Shown: positions 48,507-51,870 of the stretch, in pieces
How the letters are laid out: each line of letters opens with the position of its first letter
How positions within the stretch are numbered: position 1 is the stretch's first letter
Assembly: GCA_946545015.1 (NCBI GenBank)
Contig: CAMNMV010000004.1
Coordinates: forward strand, 1-51,870
Length of the DNA stretch: 51,870 bases
DNA from: an uncultured Clostridium sp.
GTDB lineage: Bacteria; Bacillota; Clostridia; TANB77; CAG-508
Reading direction: 5' to 3'
Position numbers and translations under genes: made by a program
Notes under the pieces: generated by a model
The model's input: the letters and a program-made list of their open reading frames with translations, nothing else
The model's database searches: none
What the model was told of the DNA's origin: nothing

Positions 48507-49463
48507 TTATTCAGCTTTATTTGTCATAGCTTCTAAATCTAAAAGTTGTTGCCATCTTGCATCCACTTCTTTTTGGAATTCTTCAATCATCCACTCATTT
48601 CCTGGTTTAAACATGTGTTTAAATCTTTTTTGTGGTTTTAAGAAGTCTTCTATTGGACGTTTATTTCTAGGCTTATAAGTAATTTTATATATACCATCAA
48701 CAACTTCATATAAAGGCCAATAACATGTTTCAACAGCTAGTTTATTAAGTTCCATTAGTTTTTCTGTTGGATATCCCCATCCTCTTGGGCAAGGTGACAT
48801 TACATTTAAGAAACATGGACCTTCTGTATAAATTGCTTTTTCGGCTTTTTCATATAAATCTTTGAAATTATCAACAGCAATTGTCTGAGCAACATATGGC
48901 AAGTGATGACTAACCATAATTTCTGTCAAATCTTTTCTAGATTGCATTTTACCTGGAATAACTTTTCCGGCTGGAGATGTTGTTGTATCAGCAAATCTAG
49001 GTGTGGCAGAAGAACGTTGAATACCTGTGTTCATATATGCACCATTATCATAGCACACATAGACCATATCATGTCTTCTTTCCATAGCTCCTGAAAGAGA
49101 TTGTAAACCTATATCATAAGTACCACCATCTCCACCGAAAGCAATAAATTTAGTATGTTCATCTTCAGGTAATTTACCTTGCTTTTTAAGAGATTTATAT
49201 GCTGCTTCTACACCTGATAGAGTAGCACCAGCACATTCAAATGCTGTATGGATAAATGAATCTGTCCAAGCAGTATAAGGATAAATAAATGTTGAAACTT
49301 CCATACATCCTGTAGCGCCAGCTACTACTACGTGATCTTCAGGTTTAACTGCTCTCATTATCATTCTTGCAACTACTGGAGCTCCACAACCTGCACACAT
49401 TCTATGACCTTCAGTAAAACGAGAAGGAGTTTCAGCAACGATTTTTTTCATATTATATGCCAT
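48507..49463 (-). CDS. porB: Pyruvate:ferredoxin oxidoreductase beta subunit
   Basis: HRMCAGCGAPVVARM, TGCMEVST, GGDGGTYDIGLQSLSGAMERRHD. Confidence 0.93.
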   Translation of the reverse strand: MAYNMKKIVAETPSRFTEGHRMCAGCGAPVVARMIMRAVKPEDHVVVAGATGCMEVSTFIYPYTAWTDSFIHTAFECAGATLSGVEAAYKSLKKQGKLPEDEHTKFIAFGGDGGTYDIGLQSLSGAMERRHDMVYVCYDNGAYMNTGIQRSSATPRFADTTTSPAGKVIPGKMQSRKDLTEIMVSHHLPYVAQTIAVDNFKDLYEKAEKAIYTEGPCFLNVMSPCPRGWGYPTEKLMELNKLAVETCYWPLYEVVDGIYKITYKPRNKRPIEDFLKPQKRFKHMFKPGNEWMIEEFQKEVDARWQQLLDLEAMTNKAE

Positions 49464-50654
49464 TTATTTTTCCTCCTTTCTCAATCCTAAATATCTATAA
49501 GGATTATCTATTTTTCCTTTTTTTACGATTTCTGTCAAATCATCAAATACTGATTCAATTTGAGTTGAAGTAGTATCTCTACCACCAATTCCATAAACAT
49601 AGTTTACAGTAGGAACATTAACTCCATTTACAAACATACTAGATGTTACATCTGAGAATAACGCTCCACCAATACCATTTAATGAATCAGATTTATCTAA
49701 AACTGCCACTGCTTTAACGTGTGATAAAGCTTTTGCAACTTCTTCACCTGGGAATGGTCTATAAACTCTTATTTTTAGAAGACCTGCTTTAATTCCTTTT
49801 TCTCTTAGCAAATCTACAACGAATTTTGTAGTTCCAGCAGTTGAGTTCATACAAACTATAGCGATTTCAGCATCTTTTAATTTATATTCTTCGAACAATC
49901 CATATTTTCTACCAGTCATTTTTTCAAATTCTTTTGAAACTTCCAAAATAACTTCTTTTGCATTTCTCATTGCATTTGCTTGTTGTGCTTTATGTTCAAA
50001 TAGGTGTGCTTGTAAATCTAAAGGTCCAATAGCAATTGGTTCTTGTTTATTTAATAGAAAATGCTCTGGTTTATAGGTACCTACAAATTCTTTAACTTTA
50101 TCATCTTCTTCTAATTCGATGTTTTCGATTGAGTGAGATGTAATAAATCCATCTTGGCAAACCATTAGAGGTAGCATAACATCTTTATGTTCTGCTATTC
50201 TATGAGCCATAAGTAAATTATCATAAGCTTCTTGGTTGTTTTCTGAAAATAACATTATCCAACCAGCATCTCTGACTCCCATTGCATCTGAATGATCATT
50301 GTGGATGTTTAAAGGCCCTGATACAGCTCTGTTTACTAAAGATAGAACTATTGGAAGTCTCAAACTTGAAGCTATATAAATCATTTCCCACATTAATGAT
50401 AATCCATTTGCTGATGTTGCAGTCATAGCTCTTGAGCCAGCAGCTTCTGCACCAATACAAGCACTCATTGCACTGTGTTCACTTTCTACTGCAACAAATT
50501 CTGTATCAACAGAACCATTTGCAACAAATGTTGAAAAATATTGAGGAATTTCTGTAGATGGTGTAATAGGGAAGGCTGCTACAACATCTGGATTAATTTG
50601 TTTCATGGCTGTTGCTGCAGCTTCATTACCACTTAATCTTTCTCTTATACTCAT
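49464..50654 (-). CDS. porA: Pyruvate:ferredoxin oxidoreductase alpha subunit
   Basis: GNEAAATAMKQINPDVVAAFPITPSTEIPQ, VESEHSAMSACIGAEAAGSRAMTATSANGL. Confidence 0.94.
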   Translation of the reverse strand: MSIRERLSGNEAAATAMKQINPDVVAAFPITPSTEIPQYFSTFVANGSVDTEFVAVESEHSAMSACIGAEAAGSRAMTATSANGLSLMWEMIYIASSLRLPIVLSLVNRAVSGPLNIHNDHSDAMGVRDAGWIMLFSENNQEAYDNLLMAHRIAEHKDVMLPLMVCQDGFITSHSIENIELEEDDKVKEFVGTYKPEHFLLNKQEPIAIGPLDLQAHLFEHKAQQANAMRNAKEVILEVSKEFEKMTGRKYGLFEEYKLKDAEIAIVCMNSTAGTTKFVVDLLREKGIKAGLLKIRVYRPFPGEEVAKALSHVKAVAVLDKSDSLNGIGGALFSDVTSSMFVNGVNVPTVNYVYGIGGRDTTSTQIESVFDDLTEIVKKGKIDNPYRYLGLRKEEK

Positions 50655-50962
50655 TTGTTAACACCTTCTTCCTCCATTGTTATTGCACCAAATGGACAAA
50701 CTTGAGCGCATACTCCACATCCTTTGCAATAATCAAAATCAAAATCTGTTCTTTTGTAATCACTTCCAACTGGAATTGAATTTTCAGGGCAAACAGCAAA
50801 ACACATTCCACATTGTTTACACAACTCTGGATGGAAAACGGGTTTCATGCTTCGCCAATCACCAGTTTTAAATTCTTTTGCGTTTCCAGCTTCATAAATA
50901 TTTCCACCTATTGTTAATTTTTCCATAGGTGTATTTGAATTTATTTCAGTCATATTTATCAC
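50651..50962 (-). CDS. porD: Pyruvate:ferredoxin oxidoreductase delta subunit (2x[4Fe-4S])
   Basis: CKQCGMCFAVCPENSI and CKGCGVCAQVCPFGAI. Confidence 0.93.
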   Translation of the reverse strand: MINMTEINSNTPMEKLTIGGNIYEAGNAKEFKTGDWRSMKPVFHPELCKQCGMCFAVCPENSIPVGSDYKRTDFDFDYCKGCGVCAQVCPFGAITMEEEGVNK

Positions 50963-50975
50963 CTTTCTTTATATT

Positions 50976-51557
50976 CTATTGGATTTTTTTAACTTCTTTC
51001 AAAGCTAATTCTAATGCTTTCATATTTCCTTCGATAACTTCTGGTTTTTTAGCAAATTTGTGTTTAAATGATCCTTCCATATCTGCTAATAAATCTTCAT
51101 CAGTCATTATTCCAGATACTTTAACTATTGCTGCAAGCATTGGAGTATTTGGAAAATATTTTCCAAGTGTTTCCATTGATACTTTTCTTGCATCAATTGT
51201 GTAAACATTTCCTTTGTAACCTTTTAATGCAGATTTCAAATATTCTGCGTCTTTTGTAGTATTAATAACTATTGCACCATTTTCTTTTAAACCAGCTGTT
51301 ACTGGAACTGATTCTAAAAGAGTGTCGTCAACAACAACTACATAATCAGGTTCATAAATATTACTATGTATTGTTATTGGGTTATCACTAATTCTGTTGT
51401 AAGCTGTAATTGGTGCACCCATTCTTTCAGGTCCATATTCAGGGAAACCTTGAATATATTTTCCTGTGTTGAATGCTGCATCTGCAAGTAAAAGTGAAGC
51501 TGTTTTTGCTCCTTGTCCACCTCTACCATGCCATCTGATTTCAATTAGATTGTTCAT
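50976..51557 (-). CDS. porC: Pyruvate:ferredoxin oxidoreductase gamma subunit
   Basis: EIRWHGRGGQGAKTASLLLADAAF, FPEYGPERMGAPITAYNRI. Confidence 0.93.
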   Translation of the reverse strand: MNNLIEIRWHGRGGQGAKTASLLLADAAFNTGKYIQGFPEYGPERMGAPITAYNRISDNPITIHSNIYEPDYVVVVDDTLLESVPVTAGLKENGAIVINTTKDAEYLKSALKGYKGNVYTIDARKVSMETLGKYFPNTPMLAAIVKVSGIMTDEDLLADMEGSFKHKFAKKPEVIEGNMKALELALKEVKKIQ

Positions 51558-51628
51558 ATTTATTACATTCCTTTCTTAAGAAGTAAATATAAAGATATAT
51601 ATATGCTTCTTTATAATAATACAATCAT

Positions 51629-51657
51629 AGTATATTATTATAAAAGTTTTGTGTCAA
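51629..51657 (-). promoter_or_regulatory. Consensus sigma-A promoter of the POR operon
   Basis: Minus strand TTGACA-17 nt-TATACT. Confidence 0.8.
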
Positions 51658-51683
51658 GACATTTTGACGTATTGGTATAATAA

Positions 51684-51724
51684 AAAAACAAGCTCAAAAT
51701 TAGTAATTATTAAGCTTGTTTTTT
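51684..51724 (-). terminator. Terminator of the edge-truncated minus-strand gene
   Basis: AACAAGCTTAATAATTACTAATTTTGAGCTTGTTTTTTT on the minus strand. Confidence 0.7.
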
Positions 51725-51758
51725 ATTATATTTTTAATAATACTTTTAATAATATTTT

Positions 51759-51870
51759 CTATAGATTATTGACTGTATTATAATTGTTTGTGTTATTATT
51801 AATTGTATTTGTTGTATTTGTTGAATTTTCTGTATTTGTGTTATTAATGCTATTAGCGTTAATGTTTTTA
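51759..51870 (-). CDS. Asn/Thr-rich C-terminal tail of an unknown protein, truncated by right window edge
   Basis: Minus strand reads KNINANSINNTNTENSTNTTNTINNNTNNYNTVNNL-stop, followed by a terminator. Confidence 0.55.
   Translation of the reverse strand, partial: KNINANSINNTNTENSTNTTNTINNNTNNYNTVNNL

Overview
This is a 51.9-kb window of very AT-rich DNA from a Firmicutes/Clostridia-like genome. It is mostly housekeeping genes:
- a cyclic beta-glucan synthase-like GT84/GH94 giant, cut by the left edge
- a pyr operon (pyrC-pyrF-pyrK-pyrD) with ispH
- rsmA and a sortase
- a DUF4178/DUF350/spermidine-synthase/AdoMetDC-like operon
- a rearranged division and cell-wall cluster: mraZ-rsmH-ftsL-[two unknown genes + amidoligase-like gene]-PBP-hisS-murE-mraY-ftsW-murG
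- a WalK-like kinase, tandem signal peptidases, holB, a ricT-like gene, and a four-subunit pyruvate:ferredoxin oxidoreductase operon.
No rRNA, tRNA, CRISPR array or clear transposon was seen.

The most striking signal is recoding at CGG. By eye I find only three in-frame CGG codons in all called genes. Two of them (M15-type peptidase at 23283; ftsW at 41096) sit exactly where the protein continues in the +1 frame (TTT-C-GGA and GTC-C-GGA). This suggests +1 frameshifting at a hungry or unassigned CGG codon, though assembly error must be excluded.

A second strong signal is a classical His leader-peptide attenuator (MKVEVLLNKVHHHFYTCV plus mutually exclusive hairpins and a terminator) upstream of hisS. 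Firmicutes more usually use a T-box there. A repeat-containing amidoligase-like protein inside the division cluster is a third candidate.
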